From contig JALCME010000011.1 in assembly GCA_022648295.1 (NCBI GenBank), positions 62,001 through 126,000 on the forward strand: a stretch of 64,000 nucleotides of DNA, read 5' to 3'. Shown piece after piece: positions 17,176-24,007 of the stretch; the first letter of the stretch is position 1, and each line of letters opens with the position of its first letter. Origin of the DNA: Bacteroides sp. GTDB taxonomy: Bacteria > Bacteroidota > Bacteroidia > Bacteroidales > Bacteroidaceae. The notes beneath the pieces were generated by a model that was given only the letters and a program-made list of their open reading frames with translations, did no database searches and had not been told where the DNA came from. The translations under genes and the position numbers were made by a program.

Positions 17176-17532
17176 ATGATGGAGAAGTTTTTAAGATATT
17201 CGTTCGATGACGAATATATAAACAAATTTTGTTACGATATAGACAAGAAAGTGATAGAAATGCACTTTGGAGGTTATTATGATTTAGTTGGAGATGTGTA
17301 CATAAGTAGAGCTTGCCTTTGGGTTATTAAGGATTGGAGTGACGCGAAGATCCGAGAAGGGAATAATCCAATCTTTAGTGATTTAAATAAATACATTGGA
17401 ATATTTAGTCTAATTTTATATGTTAAATATAATGGTGATGGAAATTTAGAAATGCTCGTAAATACTCTTGATAATAGATATGTTACAATGCTTTTTAAAA
17501 ACCCGAAGTTAAGTTTAGAACAAATAACATAA
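17176..17532 (+). CDS. hypothetical protein, possible immunity protein
   Basis: A 118-residue soluble protein, acidic and aromatic-rich (MEMHFGGYYDL-type strand pattern; VYISRACLWVIKDW). The IEMHFGGYYDL run and short length resemble small immunity proteins of polymorphic toxins, but I cannot name the family. It is intact and has island-like A+T-rich codon use. It follows linker copy C and the HEAT fragment. Confidence 0.5.
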   Translation: MMEKFLRYSFDDEYINKFCYDIDKKVIEMHFGGYYDLVGDVYISRACLWVIKDWSDAKIREGNNPIFSDLNKYIGIFSLILYVKYNGDGNLEMLVNTLDNRYVTMLFKNPKLSLEQIT

Positions 17533-17638
17533 AGTATTTGAGCAATTAAATTTAGGCACCGATAGATATTAGATGGTTATTTTAGTTTTATTAAAGGGGT
17601 TGAAAATATAATGTTGGATGAAAGCACTTATATAGTTA

Positions 17639-17866
17639 GTGTTGAAAGATAATATTATATTAGAAGAATTCATAACTGCATACTGCTTGGTTGCAATCAT
17701 TCAACATGATATGAAACTCAACAGAAGTACATACGAAGTTCTCCAAATCCTAAGCATATCTCTAACGGATAAAACTCACTTAAAGCACCTCTTTAACAAA
17801 ACTAATTTTCAATATGACAAAGAACGAAATGACTCTGGCGAGCCAAGTTTATTTAAATTTAAATAA
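17639..17866 (+). mobile_element. IS4-type transposase C-terminal fragment
   Basis: The product carries ITAYCLVAIIQHDMKLNRST then YEVLQILSISLTDKTHLKHL and FNKTNFQ. This is the familiar C-terminal end of Bacteroides IS4-family DDE transposases. The catalytic N-terminal and central parts are absent and the first residues are not native. It is a dead IS scar; no terminal inverted repeats are recognised next to it. Confidence 0.75.
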
Positions 17867-17869
17867 CTT

Positions 17870-18315
17870 ATGAGAATATCTTGTATCAATAACACGGGAA
17901 TAGCCTTGCGTCCCTACGAGTATGAATCAATTGTCAGAGAGGAGGTTGTCGGGAGATTTGATTCATCGGCAATGGTGGAATACGAGGTAAAGATAGGAAA
18001 GGAATCTTTAGTAATGGGAATCGTTATTTTTCAGAGTTATCAGGCATATCTGATAACGGATTTATTTCGGCTTCTCCTTGTCCTTTATTTGAGATTGTAG
18101 ATGATACATTGAGCTCAAATTGGGCTTTTAGGCTTATAAATAAAGATGAAAATATTTATCCTTTTGTTCAAGCCGTTTTTGGTTATCCTGAATTTTGCTC
18201 TAATAAACGAGCATATGAAAATCTTATAGTAAATAGAGAAGAAGAAGAATGCCGGATTTATTTTAAAAGAAAAATGGAGTTAGAAAATGAATTTTGTTAC
18301 TCTAGACAAAAGTGA
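17870..18315 (+). pseudogene. frameshifted immunity-like gene
   Basis: The first frame (from ATG 17870) reads MRISCINNTGIALRPYEYES and goes out of frame near 18050-18058. The second frame carries SDNGFISASPCPLFEIVDD and NWAFRLINKDENIYPFVQAV to TGA at 18313-18315. Joined, they give a ~147-residue protein of one continuous style, so a small deletion in the YLI(D)DNGFIS region is likely. Family name not recognised. It lies directly after the transposase fragment. Confidence 0.6.
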
Positions 18316-18445
18316 AGAACTTGTTTAGCTTTGGTTTAAGTTGGATGAATTGTCCTATCTGTAGTGTATTATGTATTATTTTGCTCCTTTAAGCTTGTAA
18401 CTTTGTAGATGTATTGTTATCTCTTCGCATCTGAAGAACTCGTAT

Positions 18446-18533
18446 TTGCATGAGCAGATAATTATAATGTCCCTGCGCGGTTTACAATTCCGTATGCAAT
18501 AATCGTTGGAGATTGGCAAGGAACAATTTATGT
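18446..18533 (+). repeat. recurring linker word, copy D
   Basis: It reads GTCCCTGCGCGGTTTACAAT then TCCGTATGCAATAATCGTTG and GAGATTGGCAAGGAACAATT. One frame is VPARFTIPYAIIVGDWQGTI. It lies 20 bp before the HEAT-type immunity gene. Confidence 0.65.
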
Positions 18534-18552
18534 TGTTATAAATAAAATTACC

Positions 18553-19269
18553 ATGAATTCAGAGACAATAATCAATGTTCTTCGTGCTTTAGAGCACGAG
18601 TATGGAGCAGAACGTTACAAGGATGGTGGGCGTGAATATATCCGTCGTCTATCCTCTAAATTATTAGAAACAACTGATGAGGATAAAGAATGTCTTTTAA
18701 AATTCTTTTTAAATGAAATAGAATTTAACTACAATAATTATCGTTCAGTCGCATTGCTAACAATCGTCGGTATGAAAGCATCAGAAGTAGCACCTGCCCT
18801 TGAAAAATTATATAAAAAATGGCGCCTTTTGAAGGATGATTATTGGAACTATACTATCGTTGAGACAATGCTCTTATTAAAATATAATAGCTCTGTATAT
18901 CAATCTTTTTTTGATTATTACATTTCTAAAGATCCTGATAGAGCTTTTCCCTTAGTGATCTATTACTGTGAAATCGCTCCTGAACAAGGCATTACGCTTT
19001 TAGCTCAGCTTTGTTTGATTTATGTAGAAAGAAAAAATGATAAAGATAGTCTTCTTAAAAGTAAACTGTCTTTTTTAATATCATACATTTTAGAATATCA
19101 TACCTTTTCTTTTTCAACATTGGTTCAAAAAATCATTTCTAAGAATGAGAATAGAGGCAATGAGTTTAAACAGGCCTTGATAGATGAGCTACTTGATTAT
19201 GGAAAACGTATGCAATGTGAGCAACAAGTAAAAAGTGAGGTGGAACTGCTAAATTCACGGCGAATATGA
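18553..19269 (+). CDS. HEAT-repeat-like protein, probable immunity protein
   Basis: A 238-residue, all-helical, cytoplasmic protein. Helix pairs such as NYRSVALLTIVGMKASEVAP and ALEKLYKKWRLLKDDYWNYT are HEAT-like. HEAT-type immunity proteins are common behind polymorphic toxins in Bacteroidales. It is intact and follows linker copy D. A fragment of a second copy lies at 17070-17152 behind linker copy C, so linker and gene were duplicated together. No toxin domain remains in front of it. Confidence 0.6.
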   Translation: MNSETIINVLRALEHEYGAERYKDGGREYIRRLSSKLLETTDEDKECLLKFFLNEIEFNYNNYRSVALLTIVGMKASEVAPALEKLYKKWRLLKDDYWNYTIVETMLLLKYNSSVYQSFFDYYISKDPDRAFPLVIYYCEIAPEQGITLLAQLCLIYVERKNDKDSLLKSKLSFLISYILEYHTFSFSTLVQKIISKNENRGNEFKQALIDELLDYGKRMQCEQQVKSEVELLNSRRI

Positions 19270-19582
19270 ATATTATATATGATCTTAAGACATAGATACT
19301 CTGTAACGACACACTCTCATTGTTTCTCACTATGAGTGAATCTTTATTTAATAAGTTTGTTGTTCTTGAAAGTAAGAAAATATTTAAGGTAGCTCTTTGT
19401 GTTGAGGTTGTCTGGATAACAATAAACTTTATCAGGATGATTTAAACAATAAGAGTGATAATACCAGGATACATTACTTGCAAACATGCTTGTTAAAAGA
19501 ACGGTAAAGTTTTCTTTATTATAGGAGAAGTCGATGCCAAGCATCTGAAATTTAGTAAACTTTTGAAAAATAGGTGATTTAG

Positions 19583-20119
19583 CTATTTAAAAGTTCTTGT
19601 TTTTATCAATTTTCCTGTGTTGTTATAGTATTTCCACTCACCGTATTCGACTGAAGAATCTGATTCAGGAGATTCCCCTTCCGACCATAGAAGAGTCCCT
19701 TCATCTCGTATATTTCCATTAGGATAATATGATATAGAGTAACATTTATAGTCGGGAATGTATTTTTTCTTATCTCCTTCATTAATGATGGAGTACGTAT
19801 TCTTTGTGAAATCTTTAAAAATAGTCCATATATGTCCTGTATTTCCAAAGAAATACCACGTTCCGCACATCTTTCCTTTGCAATATTCTCCAAAGATTAA
19901 TAATTCTTTTTTTAAGTTATACTGTTTATATATTCCTGATTTTATTCCATTCTTAAAATATGTCTCTCTTAGTCTATTATTAATGGTATCTTTCCATAAA
20001 CCTTCTTTTTGCCCTTTTTTATTATATTGATTAATTTCCTTAGTAGATTCGCTCTGTGCAATTATGTTAAGGTTAAGAGTAAAAGATATTAATATAAAAA
20101 TAAATAGTCTCATTCTCAT
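19583..20119 (-). CDS. secreted YwqK/MORN-like protein b
   Basis: A 178-residue protein with a signal peptide (LFIFILISFTLNLNIIAQS). The mature part carries MORN-like YwqK repeats: NQYNKKGQKEGLWKDT, ETYFKNGIKSGIYKQY, GEYCKGKMCGTWYFFGNTGH, YYPNGNIRDEG and VEYGEWKYYNNTGKLI. The family is often labelled an antitoxin, from context with toxins. It is closely related to the protein at 20377-20916. Each of the two lies downstream of a short Rhs remnant on the same strand, so they are candidate periplasmic immunity proteins for lost Rhs tips. A start at 20113 (second Met) is equally possible. Confidence 0.7.
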   Translation of the reverse strand: MRMRLFIFILISFTLNLNIIAQSESTKEINQYNKKGQKEGLWKDTINNRLRETYFKNGIKSGIYKQYNLKKELLIFGEYCKGKMCGTWYFFGNTGHIWTIFKDFTKNTYSIINEGDKKKYIPDYKCYSISYYPNGNIRDEGTLLWSEGESPESDSSVEYGEWKYYNNTGKLIKTRTFK

Positions 20120-20164
20120 GATTTTAATATTTAAATGTATTAAAAAAACTACGTCTTGTTCCTT

Positions 20165-20235
20165 TTTTAGTCTATTGATGCTGATAGGCTGACAGCTGCT
20201 ACGTATCTTCTGCTTTGGCTATTTGGTTTCCCGTA
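20165..20235 (-). pseudogene. short Rhs-protein remnant 2
   Basis: The minus strand reads YTGNQIAKAEDT before a stop, corresponding to the GNQLVKAEDT motif of the larger Rhs remnant at 21071-21345. The nucleotide match includes CGTATCTTCTGC on the plus strand in both. Confidence 0.5.
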
Positions 20236-20376
20236 TAGCCAGTCCGTAGTGAAGTTATCAATGATGCCATGGGAGTAAAACTAAAAATAAAGCATAAAAA
20301 ACGGACTAAAAATAGATGAATTTTATCCGGACAATCATTTATTGTGGCAAATTATAGAAAGATCTTTGCGCTTTGA

Positions 20377-20916
20377 TTATTTGAAAACCTTGGTTTCTAT
20401 AAGTCTTTCATTCTCATCATAGTATTTCCATTCACCATATTCAAATGTAAAGTCAGACTCCGGGTCTTTGTCCCAAAGCAGAATCCCTTCTGATTTTTTA
20501 TTTCCATTGGGGTAATAAAAAATGCAATAGCAGCGAAAAGGGCAAAGCTCTTTTTGCCGCATATGGTGGACTATGGGAGTTTGGTAAGTATTTTGTTGAA
20601 AATCATGTTGTGACATTGTCAAATGTCCATAATTACTAAAATAATACCATGTCCCTGTAATAGTGTCATTCTTGTATTCTCCAAATATTTCAAGTTCACT
20701 CCTTTCTATACTAAATAGTTTGTATATTCCATTTTTCTTGCCATTGTGATAATAAGTTTCGCTGCGCCAATATTTATTTATATCATCTTTCCAAAGTCCT
20801 TCTCTTTGTTGTGCTTTATTATATAAGTTGATTTTGTTTTTAAATTCTTTTTGAGCGTTCAAACTCGCCACACCAATAAAAAAAGAGCAAAATAATATAA
20901 TGATTTTTGTTTTCAT
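20377..20916 (-). CDS. secreted YwqK/MORN-like protein a
   Basis: A 179-residue paralog of the gene at 19583-20119. It has a signal peptide (IIILFCSFFIGVASLNAQ) and the same repeat run: NLYNKAQQREGLWKDD, ETYYHNGKKNGIYKLF, GEYKNDTITGTWYYFSNYGH, YYPNGNKKSEG, FEYGEWKYYDENERLIETKV. The two proteins align over their full length, pointing to tandem duplication followed by divergence. It lies ~155 bp downstream of the larger Rhs remnant on the same strand, the usual place of an immunity gene. Confidence 0.7.
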   Translation of the reverse strand: MKTKIIILFCSFFIGVASLNAQKEFKNKINLYNKAQQREGLWKDDINKYWRSETYYHNGKKNGIYKLFSIERSELEIFGEYKNDTITGTWYYFSNYGHLTMSQHDFQQNTYQTPIVHHMRQKELCPFRCYCIFYYPNGNKKSEGILLWDKDPESDFTFEYGEWKYYDENERLIETKVFK

Positions 20917-21070
20917 TTACTTAGTTGTTTTAAAGTAGTTACTAAATGTTCCATTTAAAAAGAAATTAAAAAAAGGTTGCTGTATGACGGTTTGATTTGT
21001 GGACTTTGCCAAAGTCCGTGAAAGTGTACACTTATAGTCTTTTTTGCTTGTGCTGAATTATTAAAAATGC

Positions 21071-21345
21071 TTATAAAGTTGTTCCACTCTTTAATTCCCT
21101 TCGGTCAGCCGCATACAGATAAGAGTTTGTTGCGGAGCCAGAAGAATTGCTAATTCTCAACTCACTGAGCAAATTTAGTAAATTATATGAAATATTACTG
21201 ATCTCCTTATTTAAATCTTTTGTTAAATCTCCGTTAGCATCGTACGTGTATTCTGTAGTAGTATTTGCTCCATTTTTAAAGTCCATTGGATACCGAAAGG
21301 CTAACAGTAGCTTTCGTATCTTCTGCCTTGACTAATTGATTGCCC
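21071..21345 (-). pseudogene. Rhs-protein remnant 1
   Basis: The minus strand encodes FKNGANTTTEYTYDANGDLT then KDLNKEISNISYNLLNLLSE and NSYLYAADRRELKSGTTL: YD-repeats of the Bacteroides Rhs type (YTYDANGNLTKDLNKGIS...). Upstream, in another frame, is GNQLVKAEDTKATVSLSVS, so a frameshift separates the parts near 21285. Only one or two repeats remain of a protein normally over 1000 residues long, and the C-terminal toxin is absent. Confidence 0.75.
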
Positions 21346-21478
21346 TATTTGTGAATAATAGCTCTGTTTTCTAAATACTGATTTTTCTGGTATTTGCTTT
21401 CATAATGGGTAACTGCATCACATTATCAAGTAATGTTATAATCTTTTATAGTGTGTTTATAATGGCACTTATTGCTTA

Positions 21479-21558
21479 CCCACAGATGTGGGGAATATTC
21501 TTCACATATGTAAATCACCTTCTCCACAATTGTGGAACATGCGTCCCACTGCTGTGGG
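21479..21558. repeat. array of four 14 bp palindromes at 22 bp period (locus 1)
   Basis: The four dyads are CCCACAGATGTGGG (21479-21492), TTCACATATGTAAA (21501-21514), TCCACAATTGTGGA (21523-21536) and CCCACTGCTGTGGG (21545-21558). Their centres are 22 bp apart in every step. The common core is close to CACAnnTGTG. The spacers between them are unrelated. Confidence 0.85.
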
Positions 21559-21661
21559 CAATAAAGACAGATAGGGTAAAAACAATAGAAAGACCTGCTA
21601 TAAACATAAAAAGAAACAGCATAAGACGTAAGAAAGACGGTGCGTTGCGATGAGCTTAAAA

Positions 21662-21683
21662 GTGCAAGCAAATTTGCTTGCAC
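21662..21683. repeat. perfect 22 bp palindrome of GTGCAAG words
   Basis: It begins GTGCAAGCAAA and is completed by its exact reverse complement. The same GTGCAAG word recurs twice near 21744-21760. This is part of the composite element also seen at 51.8-52.3 kb. Confidence 0.7.
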
Positions 21684-21805
21684 GCTCGCTTTTTTTACTG
21701 CCACCACTCTACTACGCTTTGATTATCAGCGTGATACAACCGAAAGTGCAAGCGTGCAAGTAAGATGTGTAAAAACTCTGGGTAGAGAGAATGGGATTTT
21801 TGAGC

Positions 21806-22417
21806 TTAAATCTTCCTTCCGATGTAGCGTATCACCGATGCTTCTCCCTTGTGAGCAATGCCTTCGGAAAGGATGATCTCCTGCTCGGTGAGTGCTAAAG
21901 TCTCCAAACCGGGAAATAACGAAGGTATCTCCTCCACACTGTAGAGCATATCTTCCTCTCTTGGTCCACCCGCATGTGGGTTTTCCTTCTGATGCTTCCG
22001 GTGTGCTTTGCTGAAACCTTCCAGAATGACATGTCCCCCGCTCTTTAAATAAGGAAGTAAGTCCGCATGGAAATGTAAACGGATGTTTGCCGGAGTGTGC
22101 GTATAGGTAAACGCAATAAGATCGAAAAAAGCAGGCGGATAGTTGAGGGTGTCTATCCCTCCGATGGTGTACGAAAAGCTGACCTGATATTTTTCCGCCA
22201 GTTTCATTGCTTTCTCCCGCCCTTGCGCGCTTTGGTCGAATGCTTCGACTTGCCACCCTTTGCGTGCTGCGTACACCGCATTTCGTCCTTCACCTTCAGC
22301 AGGTAAGAGAATGCGTCCTGCCTCTAATTTATCGAGATTCTCTTTGAAGAAGAGATTCGGTTCTTCACCGTAAACATAAGTTGGTTGATTGTATCGATTG
22401 TCCCAAAATTCTTTCAT
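21806..22417 (-). CDS. class I SAM-dependent methyltransferase
   Basis: A 203-residue cytoplasmic methyltransferase. It opens KEFWDNRYNQPTYVYGEEPN, like the TehB/TPMT-related group. The SAM-binding motif I is ILLPAEGEGRNAVYAARKGW, with the acidic end of beta2 in VEAFDQS, and motif IV-like FDLIAFTYTH. The substrate is unknown; relatives have been linked to tellurite or thiol methylation. It stands alone, with asparaginase upstream on the same strand ~100 bp away. Confidence 0.85.
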   Translation of the reverse strand: MKEFWDNRYNQPTYVYGEEPNLFFKENLDKLEAGRILLPAEGEGRNAVYAARKGWQVEAFDQSAQGREKAMKLAEKYQVSFSYTIGGIDTLNYPPAFFDLIAFTYTHTPANIRLHFHADLLPYLKSGGHVILEGFSKAHRKHQKENPHAGGPREEDMLYSVEEIPSLFPGLETLALTEQEIILSEGIAHKGEASVIRYIGRKI

Positions 22418-22520
22418 AAATCAGTTCTCTTTTAATTCTATTTTGAATAAAACTGATTTACCCCCTGTTTTGTTGGTTCTTATTGCCGGATTTATATCTA
22501 TTTATTATATATAAGGTGCG

Positions 22521-23561
22521 TTACCGGGTGATTTCCCCCGCAAGAGGTTGTGCCATCTGTTTTCTGATTTCCGAAGGTGTGTATCCATGCCCCAGGAGAA
22601 ACATGAGTTTGGTGACGGCGGATTCCGTAGTGCTGTCGTAACCGCATACCACTCCAGCCTGCAAAAGTTGGTAACCGGTTTCGTAGCGCTCCATCTCCAC
22701 TGTCCCCGCACTGCATTGGGTGACGTTGACCAAAACGATGCCCTGTTCGCAAGCTTGCTGCAAGAGTTTGATAAACCACTCCTTTTGGGGTGCGTTGCCC
22801 GAACCGTATGTTTCCAGCACAGCGGCTTTAAGCCCCTTGATACTGAGTATGGAAGCAACCACACTTTCCTGAATGCCGGGAAAGAGTTTCAGTATGGCGA
22901 TATTGGTATCCAGTGCATAGTGCGGAATTAAGTCCTTTGCGATATGACCCGGACGATGAGACAGACTCAGATTATACTTAATGTGTATGCCCACTGATGC
23001 CAGTGCCGGATAGTTGAATGAACGGAAAGCATTGAAGTTCTCCGCATTCATTTTGGTGGTGCGGTTACCTCGCATCAGGTGATTCTCAAAGAATATGCAG
23101 ACTTCCGGTATAAGTGGCATGCCCTTCTCATCGCAAGCCGTTGCTATCTCAATACTCGTTAGCAAATTTTCCTTTCCATCCGTCCGGAGTACGCCGATGG
23201 GGAGTTGCGATCCTGTAAGAATAACAGGTTTACCAAGTCCTTCCAGCATAAAACTCAAAGCGGAGGCGGTGTAAGCCATGGTGTCTGTGCCGTGGAGAAT
23301 GACAAATCCGGCATACTTTGTATAATGGTCGCTGATGATATGTACCAGTTTGCGCCAGGCTTCCGGGTCCATATCCGATGAATCCATCGGTGGATCGAAT
23401 TGGTAAGTATCAATGCGGAAGGTGAAATTTTGCAGTTCGGGAATGTGCTTTTGCAACTGTTCCAAGCTGAAATTCTCCAGAGTTCCCGTTTCGGGATTCT
23501 CTATCATGCCGATAGTTCCACCGGTATAAATTAGCAGAACGGAAGTTTCGTCGGGATTCAT
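22521..23561 (-). CDS. ansA: type I L-asparaginase
   Basis: It hydrolyses L-asparagine to aspartate and ammonia. The 346-residue length and lack of signal peptide fit the cytoplasmic type I enzyme. The first catalytic Thr lies in LIYTGGTIGMI and the second in VILHGTDTMAYTASALSFML; the supporting Lys is probably in RTTKMNAENF. Its product aspartate feeds the threonine pathway encoded divergently next door, though no shared regulation is visible. A good promoter lies 28 bp upstream. Confidence 0.95.
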   Translation of the reverse strand: MNPDETSVLLIYTGGTIGMIENPETGTLENFSLEQLQKHIPELQNFTFRIDTYQFDPPMDSSDMDPEAWRKLVHIISDHYTKYAGFVILHGTDTMAYTASALSFMLEGLGKPVILTGSQLPIGVLRTDGKENLLTSIEIATACDEKGMPLIPEVCIFFENHLMRGNRTTKMNAENFNAFRSFNYPALASVGIHIKYNLSLSHRPGHIAKDLIPHYALDTNIAILKLFPGIQESVVASILSIKGLKAAVLETYGSGNAPQKEWFIKLLQQACEQGIVLVNVTQCSAGTVEMERYETGYQLLQAGVVCGYDSTTESAVTKLMFLLGHGYTPSEIRKQMAQPLAGEITR

Positions 23562-23588
23562 ATTCTATTCACTCCTATTGATTTGGCG

Positions 23589-23596
23589 CAAATATA
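23589..23596 (-). promoter_or_regulatory. -7 box (TATATTTG) for ansA
   Basis: The minus strand reads TATATTTG. A TTTTG at about the -33 position (CAAAA on the plus strand near 23617) is ~20 bp further upstream, matching the Bacteroidales promoter spacing. Confidence 0.6.
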
Positions 23597-23778
23597 GTGA
23601 TATGTCTCGAAATAAATAACAAAATGATAGTTATTTATCCGTTAGGGAGTGGAATATCCTTAGTATATGTGTGAAAATGTAAGTTTGTTTTTCTCCTTTT
23701 ATCAGCCTTTATCATTACCCCGATGTATTTTTATCATAAAAAACTCCTAAAAAGTAATAGATTGAATGTTTTTATTAT

Positions 23779-23786
23779 TACTTTTG
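23779..23786 (+). promoter_or_regulatory. -7 box (TACTTTTG) of the threonine operon
   Basis: TACTTTTG lies 29-35 bp before the leader peptide start. Transcription would begin near 23793. Confidence 0.55.
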
Positions 23787-23814
23787 CAACACTTATCAAA
23801 AAAGATAGAAACAT

Positions 23815-23880
23815 ATGTTTATGAACAAGTACTATTATACAGTCACATCCATGTGCATGACCACAACCCTTAGGGGTTAG
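23815..23880 (+). promoter_or_regulatory. thr operon leader peptide (attenuation)
   Basis: A short frame ending TAG 23878-23880 encodes MNKYYYTVTSMCMTTTLRG from ATG 23821; ATG 23815 adds two residues. Of 19 residues, five are Thr, three of them consecutive, and two are Met. The next gene, thrA, makes precursors of exactly Thr and Met. The frame lies between the operon promoter and thrA, with potential hairpins in the 130 nt that follow. This is the layout of a ribosome-mediated attenuator like E. coli thrL. Confidence 0.75.
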
Positions 23881-23979
23881 GGATAGTATTTGTGTTTCTA
23901 CGTGTTACACCATTTTTTCAGCAGTTTTTCTTCTTATTTAAATTAAATGTCGGTCTCAGGTGACGCCTGTCTTCAGACA
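23866..23979 (+). promoter_or_regulatory. possible attenuator hairpins between leader peptide and thrA
   Basis: Three candidate stems are visible: AACCC/GGGTT overlapping the end of the leader frame, GTGT/ACAC followed by CATTTTTTC (weak terminator-like), and ATGTC ... GACAT with an inner CAGG/CCTG near 23946-23979. Which structures compete was not computed. Confidence 0.35.
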
Positions 23980-24007
23980 TAATGTATTAACCTATCATAT
24001 AAGGAAT

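Larger units (their letters stand above)
21346..21805. other. non-coding region with phased palindrome array
   Basis: This 460 bp region holds the four-dyad array (21479-21558), a perfect 22 bp palindrome built of GTGCAAG words at 21662-21683, further GTGCAAG words near 21744-21760 and a conserved block at 21767-21785. Open frames here are antisense to each other and cross the palindromes, so none is accepted. Confidence 0.6.

Noticed and set aside
19344..19544. 66-codon minus-strand frame (MLGIDFSYNKENF...)
   Set aside because: No family resemblance, no good upstream signal, and A+T-rich island DNA. It may be a remnant of an immunity gene but cannot be supported.
12900..21400. Prophage or integrative element
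   Set aside because: No integrase, phage structural or conjugation genes, and no flanking att repeats or tRNA at the edges. The content is toxin/immunity remnants and one IS scar.
21479..21558. CRISPR array (regular short repeats with spacers)
   Set aside because: The repeats are 14 bp variable palindromes with 8 bp spacers, only four units, and no cas genes are in the window.
21405..21876. Several 78-93 codon frames on both strands
   Set aside because: They cross the palindromes and the end of the methyltransferase gene, overlap each other antisense, and have no recognisable domain.
22505..22931. Plus and minus frames overlapping the asparaginase gene
   Set aside because: Shadow frames; the asparaginase reading frame has all catalytic motifs.
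23960..24007. Earlier start for thrA
   Set aside because: The conserved domain begins exactly at MKVIKFGGTS (ATG 24008), and the region before it is the attenuator.
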